From NCBI GenBank assembly GCA_965205155.1, contig OZ242033.1:2852001-2916000 (forward strand): DNA of 64,000 bases, given 5' to 3'. Below the pieces are notes generated by a model. The model was not told where the DNA came from. It made no database searches and saw only the letters and a program-made list of their open reading frames with translations. Position 1 is the stretch's first letter. Every line of letters begins with the position of its first letter. Positions 63,684-64,000 of the stretch are shown here, piece after piece. A program made the position numbers and the translations under genes. The stretch is from Aldehydirespirator sp965205155 (lineage in GTDB: Bacteria; Actinomycetota; Acidimicrobiia; Acidimicrobiales; Aldehydirespiratoraceae).

Positions 63684-64000
63684 GTGAGCATGCGCCACCC
63701 AGGGGAGGCCATCGATCCGTTCATTCCCGAGCGGGACTCCAAGTGGTACCGGGCGATGAGGCACTTCTGGCATCCCGTCGCCTACTCCAAGGATGTCGCC
63801 GAGGACCAGATGGTCTCCGGCCAGCTCCTGGGGGAACGCATTCTGGTCGTCCGCTACGAGGGCAGGGTGCGGGCCTTCATGGACGTATGCCGGCACAAGG
63901 GGGCCGCACCGTCGCTGGGATGGGTCGAGAACGGGTGCATCAACTGCCCCTACCACGGCTGGGCCTACGACATGGACGGCACCCTGGTGTCTATCCCGTC
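63684..64000 (+). CDS. Rieske [2Fe-2S] oxygenase, N-terminal part (cut by window edge)
   Basis: About 105 residues from GTG 63684 (ATG 63690 is an alternative), open at the right edge. The start RHPGEAIDPFIPERDSKWYRAMRHFWHPVAYS is followed by the Rieske motif CRHKGA (about residues 68-73) and CPYHGW (about 88-93), giving the C-x-H and C-x2-H cluster ligands, and AYDMDGTL. This is the oxygenase alpha-type N-terminal domain; the catalytic mononuclear iron domain would lie beyond the window. It probably starts an aromatic or sterol-degrading operon controlled by the divergent XRE-cupin regulator. Confidence 0.87.
   Translation, partial: MSMRHPGEAIDPFIPERDSKWYRAMRHFWHPVAYSKDVAEDQMVSGQLLGERILVVRYEGRVRAFMDVCRHKGAAPSLGWVENGCINCPYHGWAYDMDGTLVSIP

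Overview
This 64 kb window is high-GC chromosomal DNA from an actinobacterium. Lineage markers are mycothiol synthase (mshD), the bacterial proteasome activator Bpa, SepF plus a DivIVA/Wag31-like protein, menaquinone genes (menA, menG), a DUF222/HNH protein, and a dcw cluster without ftsA. Gene order and content fit Acidimicrobiia best, but that placement is inferred, not shown.

Layout. 1-2844: a minus-strand MoxR-DUF58-TgpA group cut by the left edge. 2887-4488: small protein, HNH protein and lipoate-ligase-like protein. 4511-24002: a nearly unbroken division and cell-wall cluster (mraZ, rsmH, ftsL-like, ftsI, murE, mraY, murD, ftsW, murG, murC, murB, ftsQ, ftsZ, pgeF, yggS, sepF, yggT, divIVA, dksA-like). 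Most genes overlap by ATGA or GTGA, implying translational coupling. murF is not in its usual place between murE and mraY. 24016-31477: lspA, rluD, an Rrf2 regulator, a phosphodiesterase-like protein, bpa and dnaE. 31652-34738: a protein of unknown function, a nitroreductase, a DUF35 Zn-ribbon/OB protein and a thiolase. 34791-41982: an accessory-looking stretch with a 1735-residue exonuclease-RecQ-UvrD fusion, a glyoxalase-fold protein and a DUF222/HNH protein. 42019-49158: DUF255 protein, orphan response regulator, menA, YbaK protein, menG, membrane protein, mshD, nth. 49179-54433: hisD-hisC-hisB-hisH-hisA-hisF. 54590-64000: fused 2-oxoacid:ferredoxin oxidoreductase, SNF2 helicase with a small coupled partner, an XRE-cupin regulator, an alpha/beta hydrolase and the start of a Rieske oxygenase.

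Three features go beyond ordinary gene content. First, a two-part dispersed repeat occurs six times at gene junctions: a 13-nt box, a variable spacer of about 6-39 nt, then a ~50-nt core. In five copies box and core lie in one open frame that encodes nearly the same short peptide. Second, several stop/start junctions are tandemly duplicated, leaving 10-19-codon mini-ORFs whose stop overlaps the start of the next gene (clear at menA-ybaK, lspA-rluD, hisD-hisC and hisC-hisB; weaker at ftsI-murE). Third, the mraZ-rsmH gap holds a 24-nt inverted repeat (23 of 24 paired) whose right arm could instead pair with the rsmH 5' end, resembling a two-state RNA switch.
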